DNA of 64,000 nt from positions 124,001 to 188,000 of the forward strand of contig NZ_AMSG01000001.1 of the NCBI RefSeq assembly GCF_000300875.1. Reading direction: 5' to 3'. The position numbers were made by a program, and so were the translations under genes. The first letter of the stretch is position 1; each line of letters starts with the position of its first letter. The DNA is from Galbibacter marinus. Its GTDB lineage: Bacteria > Bacteroidota > Bacteroidia > Flavobacteriales > Flavobacteriaceae. The notes beneath the pieces were generated by a model. That model did no database searches. It was not told the DNA's origin and saw nothing but the letters and a program-made list of their open reading frames with translations. Shown here in pieces: positions 46,901-57,434 of the stretch.

Positions 46901-48904
46901 ATGGCAGTATTAGATTCAAAAACTCCCCAAGGCGATATCGCCAAACAGTGGGAAAACTATAAAAACAACATCAACCTTGTCAACCCAGCTAATAAACGTA
47001 ATATTGATGTTATAGTAGTGGGGACAGGTCTTGCGGGAGGAGCTGCCGCAGCTACCCTTGCAGAACTAGGTTATAACGTAAAGACTTTTTGTTATCAAGA
47101 TTCTCCAAGACGTGCACACTCCATTGCAGCACAAGGAGGAATTAATGCAGCAAAAAATTATCAAGGAGACGGTGACTCTATCTACAGATTATTCTATGAC
47201 ACTGTAAAAGGAGGTGACTACCGATCAAGGGAATCCAATGTATATCGTTTAGCTGAAGTATCAGCGAACATTATTGATCAATGTGTTGCTCAAGGAGTCC
47301 CTTTCGCAAGGGAATACGGCGGTTTACTAGACAACCGATCCTTTGGAGGGGTTTTGGTTTCACGTACCTTTTATGCAAAAGGCCAAACTGGACAACAATT
47401 ATTACTTGGGGCTTATGCGGCGATGAATCGTCAAATCAACAGAGGAAAAATACAATCATACACCCGACATGAAATGTTGGATTTAGTGATTGTTGACGGT
47501 AAAGCAAGAGGAATTATCGCAAGAGACCTTATTAGTGGAAAAATTGAAAGGCATGCTGCACACGCTGTTGTTATCGCATCAGGTGGTTATGGAAATGTGT
47601 TTTTCTTATCCACAAACGCCATGGGAAGTAATGTAACTGCTTCGTGGAAAATCCATAAAAAGGGCGCTTACTTTGCAAACCCATGCTTTACGCAAATTCA
47701 CCCAACCTGTATTCCTGTCTCAGGAGATCATCAGTCTAAATTAACTCTGATGTCTGAATCACTTAGAAATGACGGGAGAATTTGGGTTCCTAAGAAAAAA
47801 GAAGATGCTATTGCAATCCGCGAAGGAAGGTTAAAACCAACTGAACTATCAGAGCAGGAAAGAGATTATTACTTGGAACGAAGATACCCTTCATTTGGTA
47901 ACTTAGTCCCTAGAGACGTTGCTTCAAGAGCCGCTAAAGAACGATGTGACGCAGGGTTCGGTGTAAATAAAACAGGTGAAGCTGTATTTTTAGACTTCGC
48001 ATCTGCTATTGAACGTTATGGTAAAGAGCAAGCTGCAATTCATGGTAATAACAACCCAAGTGCAGATGAAATCAGAAAATTAGGAGAAGAAGTAATCGCT
48101 AATAAATACGGTAACCTTTTCCAGATGTACGAGAAAATCGTAGATGAAAATCCATATAAAACTCCAATGAAGATTTACCCAGCGGTGCATTATACCATGG
48201 GTGGTGTTTGGGTAGATTACAATTTAATGACAACCATTCCTGGATGTTATGCCGCTGGTGAGGCGAATTTCTCGGATCACGGTGCTAACCGCCTTGGAGC
48301 TTCAGCGCTTATGCAAGGATTAGCAGATGGCTACTTTGTACTTCCTTACACTATTGGAGATTACCTATCCCAAGACATTAGAACCGGTAAAATATCCACC
48401 GATACTCCTGAATTTGAAGCTGCAGAAAAAGCGGTTGTCGATCAAATTGACAAGCTTGTCAACAACAAGGGGAAATATTCAGTGGACCATTACCACAAAA
48501 AATTAGGTAAGATCATGTGGAATAAATGTGGGATGGCTAGAAATGCAAAAGACTTAGCCGATGCTGCAGTTGAAATACGTGAACTACGCGAAGATTTCCA
48601 TAAAAATGTTCTAATTCCTGGTTCCGCACAAAGCAAAAACAGTGAGCTTGAAAAAGCATTACGTGTTGCTGACTTTTTGGAACTAGGTGAATTATTCGCC
48701 AAAGATGCCTTGCACAGAAATGAGTCTTGTGGAGGTCACTTTAGAGAAGAATATCAAACCGAAGAAGGGGAAGCCCAAAGGGATGATGAAAACTTCAAAT
48801 ATGTAGCTGCTTGGGAATATACTGGGGATCCTAGTAAATCTGAGCTGCACAAAGAAGAATTAGAATATAAAAATATCGAGCTAAAAACACGCTCGTACAA
48901 ATAG
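46901..48904 (+). CDS. sdhA: succinate dehydrogenase/fumarate reductase flavoprotein subunit
   Basis: Catalytic subunit with covalently held FAD. The 667 residues show the FAD fold [19 protein letters not shown], the flavin His region [18 protein letters not shown], and [11 protein letters not shown] then [17 protein letters not shown]. It oxidises succinate in the citric acid cycle and passes electrons to SdhB. Quinone is menaquinone in this group, an inference from family. Confidence 0.97.
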   Translation: MAVLDSKTPQGDIAKQWENYKNNINLVNPANKRNIDVIVVGTGLAGGAAAATLAELGYNVKTFCYQDSPRRAHSIAAQGGINAAKNYQGDGDSIYRLFYDTVKGGDYRSRESNVYRLAEVSANIIDQCVAQGVPFAREYGGLLDNRSFGGVLVSRTFYAKGQTGQQLLLGAYAAMNRQINRGKIQSYTRHEMLDLVIVDGKARGIIARDLISGKIERHAAHAVVIASGGYGNVFFLSTNAMGSNVTASWKIHKKGAYFANPCFTQIHPTCIPVSGDHQSKLTLMSESLRNDGRIWVPKKKEDAIAIREGRLKPTELSEQERDYYLERRYPSFGNLVPRDVASRAAKERCDAGFGVNKTGEAVFLDFASAIERYGKEQAAIHGNNNPSADEIRKLGEEVIANKYGNLFQMYEKIVDENPYKTPMKIYPAVHYTMGGVWVDYNLMTTIPGCYAAGEANFSDHGANRLGASALMQGLADGYFVLPYTIGDYLSQDIRTGKISTDTPEFEAAEKAVVDQIDKLVNNKGKYSVDHYHKKLGKIMWNKCGMARNAKDLADAAVEIRELREDFHKNVLIPGSAQSKNSELEKALRVADFLELGELFAKDALHRNESCGGHFREEYQTEEGEAQRDDENFKYVAAWEYTGDPSKSELHKEELEYKNIELKTRSYK

Positions 48905-48971
48905 ATATAAGATAGAGTTGTTTTCTATTTAATGAACACTCTTTCTTAGGTCAAACTAAATTCTTGAGACT

Positions 48972-49718
48972 ATGAATTTAAAATTAAAAATATGGCGTCA
49001 AAGTGATGCCAACTCAAAAGGAAAAATGGTCGACTACCCCATTTCTGGTATAGAGAAAGACATGTCCTTTCTTGAAATGCTAGATGTCCTTAATGAAGAA
49101 TTGGTAGCAAAAGGAGAAGAGGCAATTGAATTCGATCACGATTGTAGAGAGGGGATTTGCGGAACCTGTTCTTTACAAATTAATGGAGAACCCCATGGTC
49201 CTGACCGCGGTATAACTACCTGTCAGCTACATATGCGTATGTTCAACGATGGAGACACCATTACCATCGAACCTTTTAGAGCAAATGCATTTCCAGTGAT
49301 CAAAGATTTGGTCGTAGATAGATCTTCTTTTGATCGTATCCAACAGGCAGGAGGCTTTATATCAGTCAACACTTCTGGAAATACCATAGACGCTAACTCT
49401 ATTCCAGTTAATAAACACGATGCAGACAACTCTTTCAACGCCGCTACTTGTATCGGTTGTGGGGCTTGCGTTGCGGCTTGTAAAAATGCAAGTGCTATGT
49501 TATTTACCTCAGCAAAGGTATCTCAGTTCGCTTTACTTCCTCAAGGTCAAGTTGAAGCAACAGAGAGGGTAATGAACATGGTTAAACAAATGGACGAAGA
49601 AGGGTTTGGTAACTGCTCCAATACTGGTGCATGTGAAATCGAATGTCCAAAAGGAATTTCATTGGAAAATATTGCTCGAATGAACAGAGAATACCTCTCT
49701 GCCAGTTTGAAGAAATAA
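48972..49718 (+). CDS. sdhB: succinate dehydrogenase/fumarate reductase iron-sulfur subunit
   Basis: The 248 residues hold three cluster sites: the [2Fe-2S] cysteines in CREGICGTC, and [13 protein letters not shown] with the later [12 protein letters not shown] for the [4Fe-4S] and [3Fe-4S] centres. It links SdhA to the membrane anchor. Last of the operon, followed by a strong hairpin. Confidence 0.97.
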   Translation: MNLKLKIWRQSDANSKGKMVDYPISGIEKDMSFLEMLDVLNEELVAKGEEAIEFDHDCREGICGTCSLQINGEPHGPDRGITTCQLHMRMFNDGDTITIEPFRANAFPVIKDLVVDRSSFDRIQQAGGFISVNTSGNTIDANSIPVNKHDADNSFNAATCIGCGACVAACKNASAMLFTSAKVSQFALLPQGQVEATERVMNMVKQMDEEGFGNCSNTGACEIECPKGISLENIARMNREYLSASLKK

Positions 49719-49750
49719 ACCAATATAATACTTCATAGAAGTAGCCAAAA

Positions 49751-49790
49751 AAAACATCCAGCTCAGTTAAATTGTGCTGGATGTTTTTTT
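49751..49790. terminator. bidirectional terminator, sdhB / symporter gene
   Basis: A perfect 12-bp stem (AAAACATCCAGC at 49751-49762 with its complement at 49776-49787) and seven T on the plus strand lie between the convergent sdhB and symporter genes. The A-run at 49747-49754 gives T on the other strand. Confidence 0.85.
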
Positions 49791-49808
49791 ATGCCTTTTA
49801 ATATTCTA

Positions 49809-51506
49809 CTAATGGGACTGCGCCTGACCAGCCCCTCTAGGAATACGTATATTATCCACAATCTCTACAATTTCTACTGGTGGTTTTTTAGTGAATCGGG
49901 ACACCACTATGGCTACTATAAAATTGAAAAGCATCCCAAGTGTTCCAAAACCTTCTGGGGAGATCCCGAACCACCAATTATCAGGACCTGAATTCTCAAT
50001 ATTACCGATCCAATTTAATTTAAATCGAGCGATATAGTAAAGTGTTATTCCCAGTCCAAAGACCATCCCAGCAATGGCTCCTTCTTTATTCATTCGTTTG
50101 GAAAAAATTCCCATAACAATGGCGGGAAAGAACGAGGAGGCCGCAAGACCAAAGGCCAAGGCGACCACAGAGGCCACAAAACCTGGCGGATGAATTCCGA
50201 AATAACCAGCTACAAGTACAGCAACTACTGAAGCTCCTCTAGCCGCCCATAATTCTTGTTTCTCGGTAATATTAGGCATCACCAACTTTTTCAAAAGATC
50301 GTGAGAAACAGAAGCTGAAATAACTAGTAGTAAACCTGCAGCAGTTGAAAGTGCTGCAGCCATCCCACCGGCAGCCACTAGAGCGATCACCCAATTTGGA
50401 AGATTTGCGATTTCTGGATTTGCCAATACCATTATATCACGATCAATTGTCAATTCGTTTTTATTAGGATCAGCAACATACTGAATGGTGCCGTCATTAT
50501 TTTTATCATCAAAATCCAAAAGCCCAGTTGTCTCCCATTTAGAAAACCATGCTGGCATTTTATCATACTGCTGATTACTAACAGTTTCAATCAGATTTGT
50601 TCTAGCAAAAACAGCAATTGCAGGTGCTGTTGTATATAGAATTGCAATAAAAATAAGTGAATACAAAGCCGATTTACGAGCATCTTTAACCCTAGGTACA
50701 GTAAAAAACCTCACAATAACATGCGGAAGCCCAGCTGTTCCAAGCATAAGAGCTGCAGTAATCATAAACACATCCAAAGTGGACTTACTGCCTGAGGTAT
50801 ACTCGGCAAATCCCAATTCTCTATGCAAACCATCTAATTTATCCAATAGATAAGTTCCATCTGCTACACGATCTCCAAAACCAAGTTGTGGTAAAGGATT
50901 TCCAGTCATTTGAATAGAGATAAATATAGCTGGAACCATAAAAGCAAATATCATAATACAATATTGAGCAACCTGTGTATATGTAATTCCTTTCATCCCA
51001 CCCAATACGGAGTAGAAAAGCACTATTGCCATTCCTACATAAACACCAGTATTAACTTCTACCTCAAGAAAACGAGAAAAGACTACTCCCACTCCTCGCA
51101 TTTGACCTGCGATATAAGTAAAGGATACAAATAATGCACATATAATAGCGACGAGCCTAGCAGTTCTAGAGTAATAACGATCACCTATGAAATCTGGAAC
51201 AGTAAACTTTCCAAACTTCCTAAGATATGGCGCCAATAACAAGGCAAGCAACACATATCCACCTGTCCACCCCATTAAATAAACCGAACCGTCGTAACCA
51301 GAAAAAGATATAATACCGGCCATGGAGATAAAAGAAGCCGCAGACATCCAGTCTGCTGCTGTGGCCATACCATTAGCAAGTGGTGAAACTCCTCCACCTG
51401 CAACGTAAAAATCTTTAGTTGAGCCTGCACGACTCCATATTGCAATACCAATGTATAGGGCAAAACTAAGCCCAACCACAATATAGGTTAAAAGTTGTAA
51501 AGACAT
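49809..51506 (-). CDS. sodium:solute symporter, VC_2705/ActP-like
   Basis: The 565-residue protein has about 13 membrane helices of the SSS family. GSTKDFYVAGGGVSPLANGMATAADWMSAASF is a compact family signature (only its ends are diagnostic), and the later SVVALAFGLAASSFFPAI is in the sodium-site region. Relatives move acetate or other short acids. The small DUF4212 partner lies just upstream, a pairing known for the VC_2705 subfamily. Substrate unproven. Confidence 0.9.
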   Translation of the reverse strand: MSLQLLTYIVVGLSFALYIGIAIWSRAGSTKDFYVAGGGVSPLANGMATAADWMSAASFISMAGIISFSGYDGSVYLMGWTGGYVLLALLLAPYLRKFGKFTVPDFIGDRYYSRTARLVAIICALFVSFTYIAGQMRGVGVVFSRFLEVEVNTGVYVGMAIVLFYSVLGGMKGITYTQVAQYCIMIFAFMVPAIFISIQMTGNPLPQLGFGDRVADGTYLLDKLDGLHRELGFAEYTSGSKSTLDVFMITAALMLGTAGLPHVIVRFFTVPRVKDARKSALYSLIFIAILYTTAPAIAVFARTNLIETVSNQQYDKMPAWFSKWETTGLLDFDDKNNDGTIQYVADPNKNELTIDRDIMVLANPEIANLPNWVIALVAAGGMAAALSTAAGLLLVISASVSHDLLKKLVMPNITEKQELWAARGASVVAVLVAGYFGIHPPGFVASVVALAFGLAASSFFPAIVMGIFSKRMNKEGAIAGMVFGLGITLYYIARFKLNWIGNIENSGPDNWWFGISPEGFGTLGMLFNFIVAIVVSRFTKKPPVEIVEIVDNIRIPRGAGQAQSH

Positions 51507-51514
51507 ATAGTAAG

Positions 51515-51769
51515 TTATTCGTTTACATTGTATTTCTTATCCAATCGATTCATTAGAATAATATAGGCAAGTACTAAAACCAAAAAACAGTAAATTGCTC
51601 CTTGCTGAGCAAACCAGAAGCCCAGCTTGAACCCACCAATTTGAAATTGATTTAAGAAATCGACCAGTAGAATACCACAACCGAATGAAACAATAAACCA
51701 TATTATAAGAAGAAATATTAGGTATTTAATGTTTTCCCGCCAGTAGGCTTTCTTGGTAGCAGCATCCAT
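51515..51769 (-). CDS. DUF4212 small subunit of the sodium:solute symporter
   Basis: The 84-residue protein has two membrane helices (about 16-36 and 54-74) and the family signs AYWRENIKYLIFLLIIWFI and LGFWFAQQGAI. DUF4212 proteins stand next to VC_2705-type symporters and are thought to be a small subunit. Its stop is eight bases before the symporter start. Confidence 0.9.
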   Translation of the reverse strand: MDAATKKAYWRENIKYLIFLLIIWFIVSFGCGILLVDFLNQFQIGGFKLGFWFAQQGAIYCFLVLVLAYIILMNRLDKKYNVNE

Positions 51770-52086
51770 AAATTATAAGTTTATCTAACAATAATACAGA
51801 AATTTTATTAAATATTTACCTCGGCGTTATTTTTAAAACTAAAAATTTATGTATTTAATAATTTACTGACACATTGTTTAATTATTGACTTTATACCAAA
51901 GTTTGATTATACTTAAAAACAAGCAGAAAAGCCACATTAATAAAGGGATACTCCCCTTTAATTAAACCTAGCCTAAAATAGAAGAATTTTATTCTGATTT
52001 AAATTAAGAAAAGAAATTAATAACATACCAAGTTCAGAAAGAGCATAGCGATTAGAAAAATTATAAATTTTTAGAAATATATGTAT

Positions 52087-52112
52087 AAAAAAGACTCAAC
52101 GAATTGAGTCTT
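52087..52112 (-). terminator. terminator hairpin in the gap between the symporter pair and the CoA-transferase genes
   Basis: AAGACTCAA/TTGAGTCTT is a perfect 9-bp stem with a 4-base loop (52091-52112) and on the minus strand runs into six T. It lies 66 bases after a 41-codon ORF and about 380 bases after scoB, so it may end either transcript. Confidence 0.7.
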
Positions 52113-52177
52113 CTTAATACCTTATCTTATCACAAAAAAATATTTTAGGGGCAAGTTGTTCTACTATTAGGGTAATT

Positions 52178-52303
52178 TTAGAACATAAATACTTTTTTAG
52201 CAACAAGAAATAGATTTTTAATTAAAGTCAATGTCCCTTTAACACTGTATGAGGTAGATTGGCTTTCTTGGTTGGAATCGTAGGTTAAGGTATAATCTTC
52301 CAT
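52178..52303 (-). CDS. possible small protein (41 aa) with its own terminator
   Basis: The frame begins MEDYTLTYDSNQESQSTS and ends with a hydrophobic, basic stretch (TLIKNLFLVAKKVFMF). It is the only reading frame of note in the 720-base gap 51770-52490; a terminator follows 66 bases later and repeated TTGTGAA (plus strand) elements lie upstream. It is short and I know no family, so coding is a guess from context. The rest of the gap (51770-52086) is A/T-rich and shows nothing I can name. Confidence 0.4.
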   Translation of the reverse strand: MEDYTLTYDSNQESQSTSYSVKGTLTLIKNLFLVAKKVFMF

Positions 52304-52490
52304 TTCACAATAGTTTAATTAGTAATCCACTTGGGAACCTAAATATAGATCACATTTATTTAATCAGCACATTTTTGTTGTGAACCGTTTGAAAGATGTT
52401 GTGAATTGATCAAATTGTGAAAATAATGGGGGTCTACCCCAATTAAAAAACGTGAATTTGAATAAATATTAAATATAACTGGGAGTAATC

Positions 52491-53150
52491 TTAACTGAAG
52501 GTCATTTCTGGAACTTCATTCGGGATTATCAAAGTACCCGCGGTAGCAGCTTCAATTTCCTTTACACTAATACCAGGTGCACGTTCTAAAACTAAGAACC
52601 CCTTGTCTGTAATTTCAATAACAGCTAGATTAGTAACAATCTTTTTGACACAGCCCACACCTGTTAAGGGTAGGCTACAGGATTCCAGAAGTTTGGACTC
52701 TCCTGCCCTGTTAGTGTGCATCATTGCTACTATTATGTTTTCCGCAGAGGACACTAAATCCATAGCACCCCCCATACCTTTTACCATCTTTTCTGGAATT
52801 TTCCAATTGGCGATATCGCCATTCTGCGCCACTTCCATAGCCCCTAAAATAGTCAAGTCAACATGCTGACCCCGAATCATTCCAAAACTTAGGGAAGAGT
52901 CGAAAAAGGAAGCACCAGCAAGTGTGGTAATAGTCTGTTTCCCTGCATTGATCAAATCAGGATCTTCCTCTCCCTCCCAGGGAAATGGCCCCATACCCAA
53001 CACACCGTTTTCACTTTGAAATTCAACGGCTATATCATCACGAACATAGTTAGCAACTAGTGTTGGTATTCCGATCCCAAGGTTCACGTAATAACCATCC
53101 TTAACTTCTTTGGCGATACGTTGTGCGATTTGCTCTTTACTCAGTGCCAT
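52491..53150 (-). CDS. scoB: 3-oxoacid CoA-transferase subunit B
   Basis: The 219 residues begin LSKEQIAQRIAKEVKDGYYV and include GIGIPTLVANYV and EFQSENGVLGMGP, with catalytic Glu47 in SENG. With subunit A it moves CoA between succinyl-CoA and acetoacetate or a similar acid. The exact acid pair is not certain. Subunit A lies upstream with 27 bases between. Confidence 0.92.
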   Translation of the reverse strand: MALSKEQIAQRIAKEVKDGYYVNLGIGIPTLVANYVRDDIAVEFQSENGVLGMGPFPWEGEEDPDLINAGKQTITTLAGASFFDSSLSFGMIRGQHVDLTILGAMEVAQNGDIANWKIPEKMVKGMGGAMDLVSSAENIIVAMMHTNRAGESKLLESCSLPLTGVGCVKKIVTNLAVIEITDKGFLVLERAPGISVKEIEAATAGTLIIPNEVPEMTFS

Positions 53151-53177
53151 GTTACTTATTTATTAGGTTGTTGATTA

Positions 53178-53879
53178 TTATGGACGTTTTCTAACGGTTC
53201 GTTGTTCGATGCGTTTTTCATAAGTCTTTCCTTGAAAGATTCTTTGTACAAATATTCCAGGAATATGAATTTGATTGGGATCCAGGCTTCCAGCAGGAAC
53301 GAGCTCCTCTACCTCAACAACAGTAATGGTAGCTGCCCCACACATCGCAGGATTGAAATTTCGAGCTGTACCCTTAAAAATAAGGTTTCCAGCATGATCA
53401 CCTTTCCAGGCCTTAATAAAAGCAAAGTCCGCTTTAAAGGCCTCTTCCAATATGTAGTTTTTACCGTTGAAATTTCTAACTTCCTTTCCTTGGGCGATCT
53501 CCGTTCCATAACCAGCGGGCGTAAAAAAAGCTGGAATTCCTACTTGGGCTGAACGACATCGCTCAGCTAAGGTTCCTTGTGGGACCAATTCTACTTCCAT
53601 TTCTCCAGTGAGCATCTGCCGTTCAAATTCAGCATTTTCACCTACATAAGAAGCGATCATTTTACGGATTTGTCGCTTTTGCAGTAGCAACCCTAAACCA
53701 AAATCATCCACCCCAGCATTATTGGAAATACAACAAAGGTCTTTTACTCCCATTGTCACCAATTCGTTGATACAATTTTCTGGAATTCCACAAAGTCCGA
53801 AGCCTCCAAACATCATAGTCATGCCGTCCTGAACACCTTCAAGGGCTTCTTGTATTGAATTTACGCGCTTGTTAATCAT
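53178..53879 (-). CDS. scoA: 3-oxoacid CoA-transferase subunit A
   Basis: The 233 residues begin [36 protein letters not shown], of which [10 protein letters not shown] is the family's oxyanion loop, with [16 protein letters not shown] and [16 protein letters not shown] later. Pairs with scoB. No clear TAnnTTTG element is seen before it. Confidence 0.92.
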   Translation of the reverse strand: MINKRVNSIQEALEGVQDGMTMMFGGFGLCGIPENCINELVTMGVKDLCCISNNAGVDDFGLGLLLQKRQIRKMIASYVGENAEFERQMLTGEMEVELVPQGTLAERCRSAQVGIPAFFTPAGYGTEIAQGKEVRNFNGKNYILEEAFKADFAFIKAWKGDHAGNLIFKGTARNFNPAMCGAATITVVEVEELVPAGSLDPNQIHIPGIFVQRIFQGKTYEKRIEQRTVRKRP

Positions 53880-54000
53880 TTTTCAATAATTTAAAGGAAA
53901 ATTACGAATAATTCAACAGATTTAAAACCTCGGGGATAAAAATTGAAGAATATTTTATTGGAATAAAGACATCTATTATTCCAAACAAGTAAGTTTAGGT

Positions 54001-54540
54001 TTAAATTTGACTTGAAAGTACCAATTCACAACCTGCCTTTTCCATCTGTTTCAAAGCACGATCACCATCACCCTCTTTAAGATTTACAGCTCTGACAGCA
54101 TCCTTAATAACAAAGGTATTAAATCCTTGTTTTTGGGAATCTAATGCGGAAGATAATACGCAATAATCAGTGGCAATTCCACAAACATAAACCGTATCAA
54201 TTTCTTTGGATTTAAGGTATTGGGAAAGGTCAAGATTCGTAGCCTCGAATGCGGAGTAACCGTCGTCTAGATTCGCGGTGCCTTTTTCTACCACCTGGTC
54301 AATTACTTCAGTATTCAGATCTGCATGAAACTCAGCTCCGTGAGAACCTGCTACGCAATGACTTGGCCATTTTTCAAAATGAATCGTCTTTTCGGGATGC
54401 CAATCCTTTGATGCCACAACTAGATCAAACTTATCTGCAATGGCATTAATTACGGGAGCAACCTCTTCTCCCCCTTTGGTAGCAAGGGCTCCTCCAGTAC
54501 AAAAATCATTTTGAACATCTACGATCAATAAAGCTTTCAT
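54001..54540 (-). CDS. pncA: nicotinamidase
   Basis: PncA turns nicotinamide into nicotinate for NAD salvage (nadD is also in the window). The 179 residues have the triad Asp8 (LIVDVQNDF), Lys86 and Cys127 (GIATDYCVLSSA), and metal ligands Asp46, His48 and His54. Full length for the cysteine hydrolase family. Confidence 0.94.
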   Translation of the reverse strand: MKALLIVDVQNDFCTGGALATKGGEEVAPVINAIADKFDLVVASKDWHPEKTIHFEKWPSHCVAGSHGAEFHADLNTEVIDQVVEKGTANLDDGYSAFEATNLDLSQYLKSKEIDTVYVCGIATDYCVLSSALDSQKQGFNTFVIKDAVRAVNLKEGDGDRALKQMEKAGCELVLSSQI

Positions 54541-54597
54541 GACACTTTAGTTATTTTGATATGACAACCTTTACAAATCTGATTAAAGGTAAAGGTC

Positions 54598-56943
54598 TTA
54601 AAAATCGATATCTAAGTTTTCATTATAATCCACCTGTATGGAGTCTTGAGATGCTTCAGGAGGTAAATCACAATCCACCCGTATAGTCATTTCCTCTGGT
54701 TCTTCGAAGGCTTCTTTTGAAACATCCAAATCCTCATCGGCATATAATTTCTTCATATATACCCCCCAAATAGGTAGCGCCATACTTGCTCCTTGGCCAT
54801 AACGGATTCCAGCAAAGTGAATGGAACGATCTTCTCCTCCTACCCAAACTCCAGTCACCAGATTAGGAACCATTCCCATAAACCAGCCATCACTTTGATT
54901 TTGAGTAGTACCTGTTTTTCCTGCAATGGGATTGGTAAATTCATAAGGATAGCCTGTTATAATTTCCTTGTAAATTTGCTGATTTTTAGCATAATTTCCT
55001 CGTAGCCTTGCACCTGAACCACTTTGGGTAACTCCTTCCATTAATTTCACAGTAGTGTAAGCGACTTCTTGACTTAGAACGTCTCTAGTCTCAGGGACTG
55101 ATTCGTATAATACAGTACCATTTTTATCTTCGATACGAGTAATCATCACAGGTTTTACATAAACCCCTTTATTGGCAAAAGTACCAAATGCCCCAACCAT
55201 TTCATATACCGAAAGATCAGGAGTTCCTAAACCAATTGACGGCACTGGCAGAACAGGAGATTCAACGCCCATGCGCTGAATTAAATTCACCACAGGCTGA
55301 GGGCCTACTTTATCCATAAGTCTTGCAGTAATGGTATTAACCGATTTAGCAAGCGCTTCTTTTAAGGTAATCATCTCCCCAGAGTATTTACCATTGGAGT
55401 TTTTAGGACACCAAGGTTCCATATTCCCATACTTATGCGCTTCAATACACGTATAAATATCAGGCAACACATCACAGGGCGATAAATGCAACTGATCAAT
55501 CGCAGTAGCATAAACAAAAGGCTTAAAGGTAGATCCAACTTGTCGACGACCTTGTTTAACGTGATCGTACTGAAAATGTTTATAATTAATACCTCCAACC
55601 CAGGCCTTAACATGCCCTGATTGAGGATCCATGGACATCATTCCAGTCTGTAAAAAGTGTTTGTAGTAACGCAGTGAATCCAAAGGCGTCATAACTGTAT
55701 CAATTTCCCCTTTCCAGCTAAAGATTCTCATAGGCCTTTCTTGTTTAAAAGAAGCTAAGATTTCCTCGGAAGATTTACCTAAATCATCTCGCATATGTCT
55801 CCAACGCTCGGATCTACGCATAGAGTTTTCGATGAGCTTATCGGTTTCTGCCTGGGTTAGATCATGGAATGGTGCCGTTTTATTTCGCTCCTTTGTGTTT
55901 TGTACAAAAAACTCAGCTTGAAGCCTAGACATATGTTCATTCACTGCCTCTTCAGCATACTGTTGCATGCGTGAATCTATAGTTGTGAAAATTCTTAGAC
56001 CATCTAAGTATATATTATACTTCTCTCCATCAGGACGGAAATTTTTAGGATCAGAAGTCCAGTCTTTAAGCCAATCTCTCAGATACATTCTAAAATAAGT
56101 GGCAATCCCTTCACGATGCGATTCAGGATGATAATCGATCTCGAGCTCAGAAGCTTTTAAGGTATCTAACTGAACTTCATTTATAAAATCATTCTTATAC
56201 ATTTGCTCAAAAACCACATTACGTCTGTTGGTTACCCCTACAGGATTTCTACGTGGATTGTAAAGTGATGAATTTTTGAACATCCCAACTAGCATAGCCG
56301 ATTCATCCACTTCCAACTCATGAGGTTCTTTCCCAAAATATATTCGAGCTGCGGAACGGATTCCATCCGCAAAATTTCCAAAATCATAGATGTTAAAATA
56401 CATCGCTATGATTTCTTCTTTGGTGTACTGTTCTTCTAACCGTATTGCAATAATCCATTCTTTGATTTTCTGGATAATTCGCTCACCAATATTAGAGGAC
56501 ACCTTATCTGTAAACAATTGTTTAGCTAGTTGTTGAGAGATTGTACTAGCTCCTCCTCTGGTACCTAAGAAAACAACAGCCCGAAGTGTACCCCATGCAT
56601 CAATTCCAGAATGTCTATAATAACGCTCATCCTCGGTAGCAATTAACGCATTCACCAAGTGATCTGGCAACTCTTCAAAATCTACTGGAGTTCTGTTATC
56701 ATCTAAGTAATATTTCCCTAGAGTTTTACCATCTGAAGAAATCACTTCGGAAGCCAAATTTGTATCAGGACTTTCTAATACTTCAAAGGTTGGAAGTTTA
56801 CCAAATACGCCCCATGAGGCTAACAAAAAGATTAGAGCTACAAAAAGTAACCCTGCTCCAATTATTCCCCAAAACCACAATATGTACTTTTTAAAACTCC
56901 CTTGCTTTTTAACAGTTTGTTTCTTTGATGCTTTTTTAGCCAT
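54598..56943 (-). CDS. bifunctional penicillin-binding protein 1A-type
   Basis: The 781-residue protein has a short cytoplasmic tail, one membrane helix (about 20-45), a GT51 glycosyltransferase (Glu104 in EDERYYRHSGID, then GGASTISQQLAKQLF) and a transpeptidase with STFK (Ser471, Lys474), SVN and KTGTTQ. It polymerises and crosslinks peptidoglycan. It follows gldH by two bases, so wall synthesis and gliding genes share a transcript here. Confidence 0.95.
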   Translation of the reverse strand: MAKKASKKQTVKKQGSFKKYILWFWGIIGAGLLFVALIFLLASWGVFGKLPTFEVLESPDTNLASEVISSDGKTLGKYYLDDNRTPVDFEELPDHLVNALIATEDERYYRHSGIDAWGTLRAVVFLGTRGGASTISQQLAKQLFTDKVSSNIGERIIQKIKEWIIAIRLEEQYTKEEIIAMYFNIYDFGNFADGIRSAARIYFGKEPHELEVDESAMLVGMFKNSSLYNPRRNPVGVTNRRNVVFEQMYKNDFINEVQLDTLKASELEIDYHPESHREGIATYFRMYLRDWLKDWTSDPKNFRPDGEKYNIYLDGLRIFTTIDSRMQQYAEEAVNEHMSRLQAEFFVQNTKERNKTAPFHDLTQAETDKLIENSMRRSERWRHMRDDLGKSSEEILASFKQERPMRIFSWKGEIDTVMTPLDSLRYYKHFLQTGMMSMDPQSGHVKAWVGGINYKHFQYDHVKQGRRQVGSTFKPFVYATAIDQLHLSPCDVLPDIYTCIEAHKYGNMEPWCPKNSNGKYSGEMITLKEALAKSVNTITARLMDKVGPQPVVNLIQRMGVESPVLPVPSIGLGTPDLSVYEMVGAFGTFANKGVYVKPVMITRIEDKNGTVLYESVPETRDVLSQEVAYTTVKLMEGVTQSGSGARLRGNYAKNQQIYKEIITGYPYEFTNPIAGKTGTTQNQSDGWFMGMVPNLVTGVWVGGEDRSIHFAGIRYGQGASMALPIWGVYMKKLYADEDLDVSKEAFEEPEEMTIRVDCDLPPEASQDSIQVDYNENLDIDF

Positions 56944-56945
56944 CT

Positions 56946-57434
56946 CTATTTTGCTGATTTTTCTATACGTATACCTACGTCAGTTACACCCTCTAAGGTT
57001 GTTACGCCCTCAACATTTCCATTTTTTCTCATGGCATGCTGTATGGCAATTTTGTAATTCCCTAGCTCTGGGAAGACTATGTCTTCCTTATAAAAAAGTT
57101 TATTTTCTTTTAATGATGAAAATCCTTGGCCCAACCACTCTCCACTAGCCTTGGCCATTTGGTATTGTAAGGTATCGGCCACTACTTTTCCATTTGGAAA
57201 ATTCATATTGACAATCAAAAACAGGTTACTAAACCCGTAGTCCTCATTATTTCGAAGGTTGATAAACACATCATAAACCTGAGTGGAATCCGGAGCTGGA
57301 AAATCAAAAACAACCTCCTGTCCTTTTTCCCATCCATCAGAAAGCTCCTTATAGTCACCATAAACCATATTGGCATCGTTACATGATGCCAAAAGTATAA
57401 TTATCAACCACAGGGCGGCAAACCTATTTAGCAT
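56946..57434 (-). CDS. gldH: gliding motility lipoprotein GldH
   Basis: The 162-residue protein has a lipoprotein signal with LLASC (Cys18). DANMVYGDYKELSDGW and YDVFINLRNNEDYGFSNLFLIV are typical of GldH, one of the lipoproteins needed for gliding in Flavobacterium. ATG 57434 is used, which overlaps the ricT end by 11 bases; a longer frame would lack the signal peptide at its start. Between ricT and pbp1A. Confidence 0.93.
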   Translation of the reverse strand: MLNRFAALWLIIILLASCNDANMVYGDYKELSDGWEKGQEVVFDFPAPDSTQVYDVFINLRNNEDYGFSNLFLIVNMNFPNGKVVADTLQYQMAKASGEWLGQGFSSLKENKLFYKEDIVFPELGNYKIAIQHAMRKNGNVEGVTTLEGVTDVGIRIEKSAK

